Below the pieces are notes generated by a model. That model made no database searches, was not told the DNA's origin, and saw only the letters and a program-made list of their open reading frames with translations. Positions 44,357 to 52,756 of a stretch of 64,000 bases of DNA are shown in pieces. The first letter of the stretch is position 1. Every line of letters starts with the position of its first letter. The translations under genes and the position numbers were made by a program. The stretch lies in the NCBI GenBank assembly GCA_963814315.1, contig CAWFCG010000001.1, positions 1 through 64,000 on the forward strand. The letters are read 5' to 3'. This DNA comes from JAFMJV01 sp963814315. GTDB taxonomy: Bacteria > Chloroflexota > Limnocylindria > Limnocylindrales > CSP1-4.

Positions 44357-45693
44357 CCGACGAGCTCAAGCTGCCCGATCAGGCCACGTTGCCCGACCAG
44401 GCCAACGACCGACCGCTTGAAGGTCGCCTGATCCTGCTCGGCGTCACCGGATCCATCGCCGCCTACAAGGCCGCCGAGCTGCTGCGCGAGCTGATCCGCG
44501 CCGGGGCTGAGGTTCAGGTGATGATGAGCGACGCTGCCACGCGTTTCATCGGTGTGCTCACGATGGAGGCGCTGTCCGGTCGTGCCGTGATGCTCGACCC
44601 ATTGGAGCTGCAGTCCGACCACCGCATCGGCCACATCGTGGCAGCTGACTTGGCCGATGCCATCCTCATCGCACCGGCCACCGCTCACTGGCTGGGCGCC
44701 ATGGCCCATGGGCTCGCAGGCGACATCCTCACCGCCACCTGCCTGGCCTCGAGCGCGCCGGTCGTGATCGCGCCGGCCATGGATGGCGACATGTACGCGC
44801 ATCCAGCGACCGCGGCCAACATCGCCAGGCTTCGTGGCTTCGGCTACACCGTGGTCGATCCGGACAGCGGCTCGCTCGCGTCGGGCCAGGTCGGCGTCGG
44901 TCGACTGGTGGAACTACCCTTGCTGGTGGACGCGGTGGCCCAGGTCGTCGCGGGTCGCCCCGTCCGCCAGCCTGATGCTGAGCAGCGACCAGCTCGAGTG
45001 GAGCCGCAGGTGCATGACCTTGCCGACTGGCACATCGTGGTCAGCGCCGGTGGCACCGCCGAACCCATCGACCCCGTGCGCTACCTGGGCAACCGCTCCA
45101 GCGGCAAGATGGGCATGGCCATCGCCCGAGCCGCCCTGGCGCGCGGCGCGCGCGTGACGCTCATCAAGGGCACCACCACGGTGGACCCGCCCGAGGGCGC
45201 CAGCGTCATCGGGGCGGAGACCGCCGCGGAGATGCACGATGCCGTGCTCAGCATCCTCGCCACTGCCGACGTGCTCATCATGGCCGCCGCGGTGGCCGAT
45301 TTCCGTCCGCTCGCCGCTGCCGAAACCAAGATCTCGCGGACCACGGGCTTGAACCTGCGCCTTGAGCCGACCGACGACATCCTCGCCGCAGCCGTCCTCC
45401 TGACCCGTGCTGCCGGCGACGACCCCGGGCGTCGGCCACTCATCGTGGGCTTCGCTGCCGAGACCGGCTCGCTCGCTCGCGCCCCCGCGAAGGCCGCCCG
45501 CAAGGGCGTTGACTTGCTCGTCGCCAATGATGTCGCCGAGTCCGGGTCGGGTTTCGGCAGTGACAGCAACCGCGTCACCATCATCGTGCCCGGAGCCGCG
45601 CCGGAACCCTGGCCGCAGCTGTCCAAGGATGAGGTCGCCGAGCGCCTGCTGGACCGCATCCTGCGACTGCGGGGCGCGACTGGCGCAGAATGA
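44353..45693 (+). CDS. coaBC: Bifunctional phosphopantothenoylcysteine decarboxylase / phosphopantothenate-cysteine ligase
   Basis: Carries out the second and third steps of coenzyme A synthesis. Of 446 residues, about 20-195 form the flavin-dependent decarboxylase (LILLGVTGSIAAYKAAELLR, SDHRIGHIVAADLADAILIAP with the catalytic His, VIAPAMDGDMYAHPA) and 220-446 the ligase (VVSAGGTAEPIDPVRYLGNR SSGKMG, FAAETGSL, and KKGVDLLVAND-type KAARKGVDLLVANDVAE). A 20-residue acidic leader precedes the flavoprotein domain. It is translationally coupled to coaX and followed four bases later by panB. Confidence 0.96.
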   Translation: MTDELKLPDQATLPDQANDRPLEGRLILLGVTGSIAAYKAAELLRELIRAGAEVQVMMSDAATRFIGVLTMEALSGRAVMLDPLELQSDHRIGHIVAADLADAILIAPATAHWLGAMAHGLAGDILTATCLASSAPVVIAPAMDGDMYAHPATAANIARLRGFGYTVVDPDSGSLASGQVGVGRLVELPLLVDAVAQVVAGRPVRQPDAEQRPARVEPQVHDLADWHIVVSAGGTAEPIDPVRYLGNRSSGKMGMAIARAALARGARVTLIKGTTTVDPPEGASVIGAETAAEMHDAVLSILATADVLIMAAAVADFRPLAAAETKISRTTGLNLRLEPTDDILAAAVLLTRAAGDDPGRRPLIVGFAAETGSLARAPAKAARKGVDLLVANDVAESGSGFGSDSNRVTIIVPGAAPEPWPQLSKDEVAERLLDRILRLRGATGAE

Positions 45694-45697
45694 CCAG

Positions 45698-46606
45698 ATG
45701 AGTGCCGCCACTCCGGCTCGCCGGATCACCATCGCTGACATCGCCCGCATGTACGAGGATGGCGAGCGCTTCGCCACCATCACCGCGTACGACTACCCCA
45801 CGGCGCGCATCGTCGATGACGCTGGTATCCCGCTCATCCTGGTGGGCGACTCGCTGGGCATGGTCATGCTCGGCTACGACACCACCGTCCGCGTCAGCAT
45901 CGACGAGATGCTCCACCACACCCGCGCCGTGGCTCGCGGCGCCAAGCGTGCGCTGGTGGTGGGTGACATGCCCTTCCTCTCCTATGGGGTCTCACACGAG
46001 GTCTCGGTCGAGCACGCGGGTCGGTTCCTATCGGAAGCGTACGCCCAGGCGGTCAAGGTCGAGGGTGGCGTCCGCTCGGCGCGCACCATCGAATCCATCG
46101 TCAGCAGCGGCATCCCGGTCATGGGGCACATCGGCTTGACGCCACAGGCTGTGAACCAGCTGGGTGGCTTCCGCGTGCAGGGTCGAACGAAGGAGTCCGC
46201 TCGCAAGCTCATCGCCGACGCGCTGGCGGTGCAGGAATCTGGCGCGTTCGCAGTGGTGCTGGAGCTGGTGCCCGCGGAGCTTGCCCGCGCCATCACCGAG
46301 CGGCTGTCCATCCCCACCATCGGCATCGGTGCCGGTCCGCACACCTCGGCTGAGATCCAGGTGATCACCGATGTGGTGGGCTTGACACAGGGCTTCACGC
46401 CACGGCACGCACGTCGCTTCGGCGAGGTCGGCGAGGCCTTCGCGGCCGCGGTGCGCGCCTATCAGGACGCCGTGCTGGGGGGCGACTTTCCCGGCGAACC
46501 CGAGTCCAGCAGCATGGACCAGGCGATCCTCGACGAGGTGCTGGGACGCAGCCCCCTTGACCGAGCCAGGCCCTCGATGGCCATCCCGCTCGACCATGAC
46601 CTGTGA
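45698..46606 (+). CDS. panB: 3-methyl-2-oxobutanoate hydroxymethyltransferase
   Basis: Makes ketopantoate from 2-oxoisovalerate and methylenetetrahydrofolate. Of 302 residues, ATITAYDYPTARIVDDAGIPLILVGDSLGMV holds the metal Asp and substrate residues, SIDEMLHHTRAVARGAKRALVVGDMPFLSYG and GVRSARTIESIVSSGIPVMGHIGLTPQ continue the barrel, and VGLTQGFTPRHARRF is the C-terminal signature. A ~30-residue tail after it is longer than usual. A longer frame from 45407 lies inside coaBC and is rejected. Confidence 0.96.
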   Translation: MSAATPARRITIADIARMYEDGERFATITAYDYPTARIVDDAGIPLILVGDSLGMVMLGYDTTVRVSIDEMLHHTRAVARGAKRALVVGDMPFLSYGVSHEVSVEHAGRFLSEAYAQAVKVEGGVRSARTIESIVSSGIPVMGHIGLTPQAVNQLGGFRVQGRTKESARKLIADALAVQESGAFAVVLELVPAELARAITERLSIPTIGIGAGPHTSAEIQVITDVVGLTQGFTPRHARRFGEVGEAFAAAVRAYQDAVLGGDFPGEPESSSMDQAILDEVLGRSPLDRARPSMAIPLDHDL

Positions 46607-46693
46607 TCGGCCGCTGCGCCGGCCATGATCCCATCGGGCCATCCCGCATGACCAAGCGATGGTGTCAGGCGTGATCCGACCAGCCCCGTCTGC

Positions 46694-47539
46694 ATGACCC
46701 GCGTGCTACACACGCGTGCCGAGTTGCGCGCAGCCATCGCCGACGCGCCCCGACCCATCGGCCTGGTGCCCACGATGGGTTGGCTACACGAAGGCCATCG
46801 GGCATTGATGCGGCGGGCGCGCAACGAGAACGCTCTGAACGTGGTCACCGTCTTCGTCAACCCACGACAGTTCGACGACGCCTCCGACTACACGCAGTAC
46901 CCGCGCGACACGGAGGCGGACATCGCCATCTGCGCGGCCGAGGGTGTCGACATCGCCTGGATCCCCAGCGTGGACGAGGTCTACCCGCCGGGGTTCGACA
47001 CCACCGTCAGCGTCGGCTCCGTGGCGGCACCACTGGAGGGCGCCGCCCGGCCCGGGCATTTCGACGGGGTGGCGACGGTCGTGGCGACGCTCTTCGCGCT
47101 GGTCGGCGCTGATCGGGCCTATTTCGGCCAGAAGGATGCGCAACAGGTCATGGTCATCACGCGCATGGCCAGCGACCTCGCCTTGCCCACCCGCGTCATC
47201 CCCTGCCCCACCGTACGCGAAGCCGACGGGCTGGCTCTGTCGTCACGCAACGTGCACCTCGCGGACGAGGAGCGAGCGGCGGCACCGGTCCTCCATCGTG
47301 CGCTGCGTGCGGCGCGTGACGCCTATGACGACGGCGAGCGCGAGGGTGAGGTCTTGCGAACCCTGATGACGGAGATCCTGGCCACCGAGCCGCTGGCGCA
47401 GGTGGAGTATGTCTCATGCGCGGATGCCCAGACATTGGCTGAGGTACGACGCATCGGGGGCCCGGTGCTGTTGTCACTCGCCGTCGCGCTGGGGACGACG
47501 AGACTGATCGACAACGAGCTGCTGGGAACGGAGGACTAG
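46694..47539 (+). CDS. panC: Pantothenate synthetase
   Basis: Joins pantoate and beta-alanine with ATP. The 281-residue protein has VPTMGWLHEGHRALMRRAR (HIGH-like), TVFVNPRQFDDASDYTQYPRD, the pantoate pocket, and DRAYFGQKDAQQVMVITRMASDL with the KDxQQ signature and then SSRNVHL. It is 87 bases after panB, with a weak GC-rich hairpin between, and two bases before the nitrilase gene. No panD for beta-alanine is seen in the window. Confidence 0.96.
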   Translation: MTRVLHTRAELRAAIADAPRPIGLVPTMGWLHEGHRALMRRARNENALNVVTVFVNPRQFDDASDYTQYPRDTEADIAICAAEGVDIAWIPSVDEVYPPGFDTTVSVGSVAAPLEGAARPGHFDGVATVVATLFALVGADRAYFGQKDAQQVMVITRMASDLALPTRVIPCPTVREADGLALSSRNVHLADEERAAAPVLHRALRAARDAYDDGEREGEVLRTLMTEILATEPLAQVEYVSCADAQTLAEVRRIGGPVLLSLAVALGTTRLIDNELLGTED

Positions 47540-47541
47540 CC

Positions 47542-48501
47542 ATGCGCATCGCGGCCGCCCAGGTCCACCAGGCATGGGGGCGACCCGACAGGGGCGCTCA
47601 GCGTGTCTGCGAGGTCATCGAACAGGCGGCTGGGGAGAGCGTCGACTTGCTGGCGTTCGGCGAGACGCACCTGGGTGGCTATCCGTTCTGGATCAGCATG
47701 ACCGATGGCGCCAGATTCGATGCCGACGACCAGAAGCAGGCCTATGCCTACTACCTCGATGCCGCCGTGGAGCTGGACGGCCCGCAGTTGCGACTCATCT
47801 GCGAGGCGGCCGCCGACCAACACGTCTTCGTCTACCTTGGGATCGCTGAGCGGCGCTCGGATACCGCTCGCGGCAGCGTCTATGCCACGCTCGTGGCTAT
47901 CGATCCCACGCTTGGCATCGTCTCAGCCCACCGCAAGGTGCAGCCGACATACGAGGAACGGCTGGCCTGGGCTGCCGGAGACGGCCACGGCTTGCGGGTG
48001 CACTCGGTGACGGGGCGCGACGGCGACGTGATGCGCGTCGGTGGGCTCAACTGCTGGGAGAACTGGCTGCCCCAGGCGCGCCTGGCGATGTATGCCGGTG
48101 GCGAGGACATCCACGTCAGTTCGTGGCCGGGAGCCGCGAGCCTGACGAGGGATATCACCCGCTTCATCGGCCGCGAGGGCCGCGTCTTCTCGCTGGCGGC
48201 CGGCAGCCTCATCTCGCGTCGTGACGTGCCAGACGACTTCCCGCTCGCGGCACGACTCGAAGAAGGCGACTGGACCGACGGTGGCGGTGCCATCGCTGGA
48301 CCCGATGGCGAGTGGCTGCATGCGCCATCGACCACCGAAGGCCTGGTCATCGCCGATATCGATCCCAGCCGCGTCCGGGAGGAACGCCAGAACTTCGACC
48401 CGACTGGCCACTACGGGCGCCCGGACATCTTCCGCTTGAGCGTAGATCGTCGTCGTCAGGCCGTAGCCAGCTTCAGAGACGATCCTCAGGTTCGCGACTA
48501 G
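47542..48501 (+). CDS. Nitrilase-superfamily hydrolase (aliphatic nitrilase-like)
   Basis: A 319-residue carbon-nitrogen hydrolase. The catalytic triad is visible: Glu41 in LLAFGETHLGGYPFW, Lys132 in SAHRKVQPTYEER and Cys171 in VGGLNCWENWLPQ. The CWENxxP context is that of true nitrilases, which turn nitriles into acids plus ammonia, more than of beta-ureidopropionases. It starts two bases after panC with GGAACGGAGG upstream, so it is the last gene of the pantothenate unit. Its 3' end overlaps the convergent DRTGG protein gene by 29 bases. Confidence 0.88.
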   Translation: MRIAAAQVHQAWGRPDRGAQRVCEVIEQAAGESVDLLAFGETHLGGYPFWISMTDGARFDADDQKQAYAYYLDAAVELDGPQLRLICEAAADQHVFVYLGIAERRSDTARGSVYATLVAIDPTLGIVSAHRKVQPTYEERLAWAAGDGHGLRVHSVTGRDGDVMRVGGLNCWENWLPQARLAMYAGGEDIHVSSWPGAASLTRDITRFIGREGRVFSLAAGSLISRRDVPDDFPLAARLEEGDWTDGGGAIAGPDGEWLHAPSTTEGLVIADIDPSRVREERQNFDPTGHYGRPDIFRLSVDRRRQAVASFRDDPQVRD

Positions 48502-49849
48502 CGCCACGCAGGCGCGCTGCGCTGTCGGAGATCTTCGCGAAGCCACGGCGCACCAGTTGCCGCGAGCCGGCCGATCCGGCAGGTGGCATACCCGCGCTTC
48601 CCAGGGGCGCGACGCCGTCGGCGATCTTCAGCAAGCCGCGGCGCATCAGGTGATAGGGTCCGACCGTCGCGTCGGACACAACGGGTCGATCGAGCCGTTC
48701 CAGCAACGCGTCCACGTCGAAGTGCTCGGCCACGACGTGCTTGATGATCTCGATCTTGGAACGGTCCTGCACGTGCGTCTTGACCAGCAGCCCGTGGATC
48801 TGGCTGGCCACGGGATAGATCTCATCGGGCACCAGGAGCGCGAAGATGCCAGCATCCTGCAGCGCGGTGATGTCACCATCGGAGGGCCAACGACCGTTGG
48901 TGAACACGATCCCGGCCAGCAGCAGGGCCTCGGGGTCGTCAGGGACACGTCCGAAACGCGCCCGATTGCGCAGCCGGTCCAGCACCCCGGGCTCCTGGTT
49001 GAGCTGCTTCTGTGTCTCATTGGCCGAGATGATGGTGTGGATGATGTCCTGGCGGTCACCCTGAACGATGAGCAGTGATCCGGGGCCGACCTTCTCCAGC
49101 ACGTGGCGTGCCTGACCCGAACCGATGGCGACGTGCTCGATCATCCGGTCCATGTCCTCGCCGTGCGACAACAGCTCGCCCTGCATCTGCTCGATCAACA
49201 TGGTCAGGGTGGGATGACCCAATACCAGTCGATAGGGCAGCACGCCAAGCAGGTCGACGCCGTGGAAGGCGAGGCCTTTGCGCAGTACGTCTGGCAGCTC
49301 GGGATCGGCATCGACATCGACCTTGTTGATGACGGCACCCACGACGGGCACGCCGTGGCTCGCAAAGAGCGCCTGGTTGAGCACGATCTCATCGATGGGC
49401 CGGCCGACGCCGCCTTCGCTGATGATGACCACCGGCGCCCCCAGGCGGGCCGCCACATCCGCGTTGGAGAGGCCTATGACCGCTCCGACGCCAGCGTGGC
49501 CGGTGCCCTCGATGATGAGCACGTCGTGGCTCTGGACCAGGTGGGCATGTGCGACATCGATGCGCGACGCCAGGTCCTCGACGACCTCGCCACGGATGAA
49601 CCTCTTGGTGAAGCCGCGGGGGATATGCACCGGGCTCATGTCCTGGAGTGCGTCCTCCAGCCCGAAGAGCTCGCGCATGAGGATGGCGTCTTCGTCGGCC
49701 GGGATGTCGTCGACGAGGGCGTAGCGCTGCCCGACGGGCTTGGCGAAGGCGGTCGAGTAGCCGCGGTCGATCAACTCCGCCACGAGTCCCAGCGCGAATG
49801 TCGTCTTGCCGTGGTTTCGGCCGGTGGCCGCGAGGTAGACCTGTCGCAT
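48473..49849 (-). CDS. BioD-like P-loop protein with DRTGG domain
   Basis: A 458-residue cytosolic protein. QVYLAATGRNHGKTTFALGL at residues 3-22 is a deviant P-loop of the BioD/CobB type, VLIIEGTGHAGVGAVIGLSNADVAARLGAPVVIISEGGVG follows, and residues ~215-330 match the DRTGG region found at the N-terminus of long phosphotransacetylases. No acetyltransferase domain follows, so it is a stand-alone form. The last 60 residues hold a tandem motif (LMRRGLLKIADGVA and LVRRGFAKISDSAA), also visible in DNA. The ATG follows TACCCT by six bases, back to back with the HAD gene. Role unknown. Confidence 0.8.
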   Translation of the reverse strand: MRQVYLAATGRNHGKTTFALGLVAELIDRGYSTAFAKPVGQRYALVDDIPADEDAILMRELFGLEDALQDMSPVHIPRGFTKRFIRGEVVEDLASRIDVAHAHLVQSHDVLIIEGTGHAGVGAVIGLSNADVAARLGAPVVIISEGGVGRPIDEIVLNQALFASHGVPVVGAVINKVDVDADPELPDVLRKGLAFHGVDLLGVLPYRLVLGHPTLTMLIEQMQGELLSHGEDMDRMIEHVAIGSGQARHVLEKVGPGSLLIVQGDRQDIIHTIISANETQKQLNQEPGVLDRLRNRARFGRVPDDPEALLLAGIVFTNGRWPSDGDITALQDAGIFALLVPDEIYPVASQIHGLLVKTHVQDRSKIEIIKHVVAEHFDVDALLERLDRPVVSDATVGPYHLMRRGLLKIADGVAPLGSAGMPPAGSAGSRQLVRRGFAKISDSAARLRGASREPEDRL

Positions 49850-49855
49850 GGCACA

Positions 49856-49861
49856 AGGGTA
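49856..49861 (-). promoter_or_regulatory. -10 box (TACCCT) of the DRTGG protein gene
   Basis: Ends six bases before the ATG on the minus strand. It is 15 bases from the opposing -10 box of the HAD gene, so the two -35 regions must overlap the other promoter. Confidence 0.45.
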
Positions 49862-49876
49862 CGGCGCCCGAACGGG

Positions 49877-49882
49877 TAGCAT
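49877..49882 (+). promoter_or_regulatory. -10 box (TAGCAT) of the HAD phosphatase gene
   Basis: Ends six bases before the GTG start, with CGGGGC between; no ribosome site. It forms a divergent leaderless promoter pair with the box at 49856-49861. Confidence 0.45.
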
Positions 49883-49888
49883 CGGGGC

Positions 49889-50512
49889 GTGAATACCGTC
49901 GTCTTCGATCTGGGCGGGGTCCTGGTGGACTGGAACCCCCGCTACCTATTACGCAAGGTCATGCCCGGCCGCGAGGCTGAGATGGAGTCCATCCTGGCCG
50001 ATGTCCTCAACCACGAGTGGAACCTGCAACGTGATACCGGGGATTCCTGGCCGGATGCCATCGATCGGGCCAAGGCTGAGCACCCGCAGTGGGCAGACAT
50101 CTTCGATGCCTACGATCAACGCTGGGCGGAGACGTTGGCTGGTTCACACGAGGACACCGTCGCCATCCTGCACGAGCTCAAGGAACGTGAGGTTCCGCTG
50201 CTGGCCCTGAGCAACTGGTCAGGCGCGAAGTTCCACCATGCCGAGGAGAAGTTCGACTGGCTGCAGGACTTCGACGGTGTCGTCGTCTCCGGCCGAGTCG
50301 GCCTCATCAAGCCGAACCGCGACATCTTCGAATACCTGATGGAGGCTCACAGCCTCCAAGCAGGAGACATCTTCTTCGTCGATGACCACGAGCCCAACAT
50401 CGTGGCGGCACGCTCCTACGGCATCCATAGCCACCACTTCACCGACGCGCCGTCCTTGCGCGCCGAGCTGGTGGCCGAGGGCCTCCTGGACGAGGTCGAA
50501 TCGAGCGCCTGA
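49889..50512 (+). CDS. HAD-IA family phosphatase (YihX-like)
   Basis: A 207-residue hydrolase. FDLGGVLVDWNPRYLLRK gives the nucleophile Asp and the N-terminal motif of the YihX subgroup, LLALSNWS is motif II, GLIKPNRDIFEYL motif III and FFVDDHEPNIVAARSYG motif IV. YihX from enteric bacteria dephosphorylates alpha-glucose 1-phosphate, so a sugar-phosphate role is likely. The start is GTG, apparently the first base of the message. Confidence 0.9.
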   Translation: MNTVVFDLGGVLVDWNPRYLLRKVMPGREAEMESILADVLNHEWNLQRDTGDSWPDAIDRAKAEHPQWADIFDAYDQRWAETLAGSHEDTVAILHELKEREVPLLALSNWSGAKFHHAEEKFDWLQDFDGVVVSGRVGLIKPNRDIFEYLMEAHSLQAGDIFFVDDHEPNIVAARSYGIHSHHFTDAPSLRAELVAEGLLDEVESSA

Positions 50513-50532
50513 CCCTACTGCTCATCAGTGGT

Positions 50533-50918
50533 GGTGGTCGATCACACAGTGCGCCGGTTCTGGTTTCTCCCAGCGTCGTGACCCCCGCGACGCGTCAGGC
50601 AGGGAGAAGCAGGTATGCACAAGCTTCGCAGGACCATCGTCGTCGCCTCGCTGACGGCAATGGCGATCAGCGCGCTGGCGGCGCCATCGTCGGCGCTCGT
50701 CGGCAAGGGCACCATCGGCGTCGTCAACGGGATTCCCGGGCAGCGGGTCGACATCTGTATCAACGGCAAGGAGATCCGCGGCAACGTCGACTACGGCGGT
50801 CGCACCTCCAAGACGATCAACTCGGGCATCAAGAGCATCAAGGTCTACAAGGCCGACCCGCGCAAGTGCAAGGGCGTGAAGGTGGCGCAGACGGTCATCG
50901 ACCTGGGTGCCTTGGCGG
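50533..50918 (+). repeat. 386-bp direct repeat, first copy
   Basis: Matches 51303-51688 with a single mismatch (C at 50560, A at 51330). It covers about 80 bases of upstream region and the first ~101 codons of the secreted DUF4397-like gene. The period is 770 bases. Confidence 0.95.
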
Positions 50919-51125
50919 TTCCGCTATCGGTTCTGGACAGCGAGCCCGGAAACGCCGGTCGGGCACGCGGCGAACCCGCTCTGGCAGGAGGGGAACGAAG
51001 TGTTTGCCATCAAGAAGGTCTCCCTCAAGGAGAGCCGACGCTACGAGTGGTACCTGCTGGGCACCAAGGCCAAGAACGCCAAGCTCGTCGTCTGGGAACG
51101 CCCAGTCACAGTACCCGAGCTGTAA
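50615..51125 (+). pseudogene. DUF4397-like secreted protein, broken copy
   Basis: The first 101 codons are the same as in the intact copy downstream. After that a deletion of about 70 codons and a frame change occur at 50919-50960. The C-terminal text (SPETPVG, NPLWQEGNE, then IKKVSLKESRRYEWYLLGTK) resumes in another frame to a TAA at 51123. In contrast to the identical 5' half, this C-terminal part differs from the intact copy at many bases. The frame of the 5' half instead reads on into the next copy and makes no sense beyond 50918. Confidence 0.85.
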
Positions 51126-51302
51126 CGATCCCCAATTCCGTTGCTCGGAGGACAGGGTCGAAGGGACCGGTCCTTCGTGACGGCTCCGGATGGGTGTTCC
51201 AGGGTAAAGGGGGCGATCGGCCACTCGCCACTGACGACCGGACCCAATCTGTCGCCGGCGTCGACGGACTCGTCGGCTATATGCCTGGTAGCCGATGGTG
51301 GG

Positions 51303-51688
51303 GGTGGTCGATCACACAGTGCGCCGGTTATGGTTTCTCCCAGCGTCGTGACCCCCGCGACGCGTCAGGCAGGGAGAAGCAGGTATGCACAAGCTTCGCA
51401 GGACCATCGTCGTCGCCTCGCTGACGGCAATGGCGATCAGCGCGCTGGCGGCGCCATCGTCGGCGCTCGTCGGCAAGGGCACCATCGGCGTCGTCAACGG
51501 GATTCCCGGGCAGCGGGTCGACATCTGTATCAACGGCAAGGAGATCCGCGGCAACGTCGACTACGGCGGTCGCACCTCCAAGACGATCAACTCGGGCATC
51601 AAGAGCATCAAGGTCTACAAGGCCGACCCGCGCAAGTGCAAGGGCGTGAAGGTGGCGCAGACGGTCATCGACCTGGGTGCCTTGGCGG
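51303..51688 (+). repeat. 386-bp direct repeat, second copy
   Basis: Second copy of the near-perfect repeat at 50533-50918; here it runs into the complete coding sequence. Confidence 0.95.
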
Positions 51689-52104
51689 ACTGGACGCTGG
51701 TCGTCAACAAGCAGGCACCCAAGGTCGTCAAGTTCGACAACGTCGGGATGGGTACGATCCCACCGGATGGGCTGCCCCTTCCCATCGCCTACTTCATGTG
51801 GCGCCATGCAGCGGACCTGGGCGCGGTGAACTTCCACTACCGCGCCTGGATGGCCACCCCGGAGACGCCGGTCGGACCTGCCGCGAACCCGCTCTGGCAG
51901 GAAGGGAACCAGATCGGATCGGCCTCAGGGCCAGGTAGCATCTGGCAACTTCGCATCACCCGACCGGACCAAGCCAAGACGCTGGCCATCAAGAAGGTCA
52001 CCTTCAAGGAAAGCCGACGCTACGAGTGGTACCTGCTGGGCACCACGGCCAAGAACGCGAAGCTCGTGGTCTGGGAGCGCCGCATCTCGCAGCCGGTTCC
52101 GTAG
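51385..52104 (+). CDS. Secreted DUF4397-like protein
   Basis: A 239-residue exported protein. The signal peptide is HKLRRTIVVASLTAMAISALA with cleavage near residue 27. The mature part begins GKGTIGVVNGIPGQRVDICINGKEI, the DUF4397 phrase (VVNGIPG plus VDxxxNGK), followed by IKVYKADPRKCKG and a C-terminal beta region ending ESRRYEWYLLGTTAKNAKLVVWE. Function is not known for the family; it is a surface or extracellular beta-sandwich. GGGAGAAGCAGGT precedes the ATG. It converges on the 52109 gene with four bases between stop codons. Confidence 0.8.
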   Translation: MHKLRRTIVVASLTAMAISALAAPSSALVGKGTIGVVNGIPGQRVDICINGKEIRGNVDYGGRTSKTINSGIKSIKVYKADPRKCKGVKVAQTVIDLGALADWTLVVNKQAPKVVKFDNVGMGTIPPDGLPLPIAYFMWRHAADLGAVNFHYRAWMATPETPVGPAANPLWQEGNQIGSASGPGSIWQLRITRPDQAKTLAIKKVTFKESRRYEWYLLGTTAKNAKLVVWERRISQPVP

Positions 52105-52108
52105 CGGC

Positions 52109-52726
52109 CTAGCGGCCGCGTGAGGCCAGCTGGCGCTCCAATCGATCGAGACCCTCGCGTAGCCGCGCGAGGGTCTCCTCGTCGATAGTGTCCTCCGATG
52201 TGTGCGGGCCCAACTGCTCAAGGATGTCAGCGATGAGCCCGTAGAAGACGTGCGCATCGGCCAGGAAGAACTGCGGCTCATTGTTGTAGCGAACCAGCGT
52301 TAGACGGCCCTGCAGCACACGCCGTTCGTCCATGTTGGCGATCTGGGTGGCGAAGTCGTGGCCCTGGATGCCGTCGGGGTTGTTGAGGAAGTTGAGGGCG
52401 TTGTCGATGGCCAACCCAAAACGCGCGCGCCAGGCTCGTAGCCGCTCCAGCGCATCGGGTGCCACGCGCACCTCCGCCACCTGGTCGAAGACCTCCGGGC
52501 TGACCGTGAGCAGACCCACCAGCGTGGTGCCGGGTCGGGCACCCAGCATCACTTGTAGCGAACGCTCCAGGGTGAACACCTCGGAATCGAAGCGCGGGCT
52601 GGTGATGACGTCGGTCAAAAGGTCCTCCACGTTGTCGAGCGCACCCGGCTCAGCCAGCGCCTCGGCCAATTGGAGGACTTCCTCCTTGAAGAGGAACTGC
52701 TCCTCGTGATCGAGCTGGTCGGTCAT
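52109..52726 (-). CDS. Conserved-looking hypothetical protein
   Basis: A 205-residue soluble, acidic, mostly helical protein that I do not recognise (DHEEQFLFKEEVLQLAEALAE, LTLVRYNNEPQFFLADAHVFYGLIADILEQL). There is no signal peptide or membrane segment. The stop of the dehydrogenase gene upstream is 30 bases away, with GGAAG before the ATG, so it is cotranscribed with it. A 12-bp perfect hairpin lies inside its last codons (52148-52177). Confidence 0.65.
   Translation of the reverse strand: MTDQLDHEEQFLFKEEVLQLAEALAEPGALDNVEDLLTDVITSPRFDSEVFTLERSLQVMLGARPGTTLVGLLTVSPEVFDQVAEVRVAPDALERLRAWRARFGLAIDNALNFLNNPDGIQGHDFATQIANMDERRVLQGRLTLVRYNNEPQFFLADAHVFYGLIADILEQLGPHTSEDTIDEETLARLREGLDRLERQLASRGR
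52148..52177. other. 12-bp perfect inverted repeat at convergent gene ends
   Basis: GAGACCCTCGCG at 52148-52159 pairs with CGCGAGGGTCTC at 52166-52177 around a 6-base loop. It lies in the coding end of the 52109 gene, 44 bases beyond the stop of the convergent secreted-protein gene. It could stop or stabilise the plus-strand message; there is no T-run. Confidence 0.5.
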
Positions 52727-52756
52727 CTGCGATCTTCCTTCGGGTTGAGGACCTGG

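Noticed and set aside
50615..51424. Continuous 269-codon frame starting at the first DUF4397 copy
   Set aside because: Beyond codon 101 it no longer matches the family and runs into the next copy in the wrong frame; the C-terminal homology lies in another frame. It is treated as a pseudogene.
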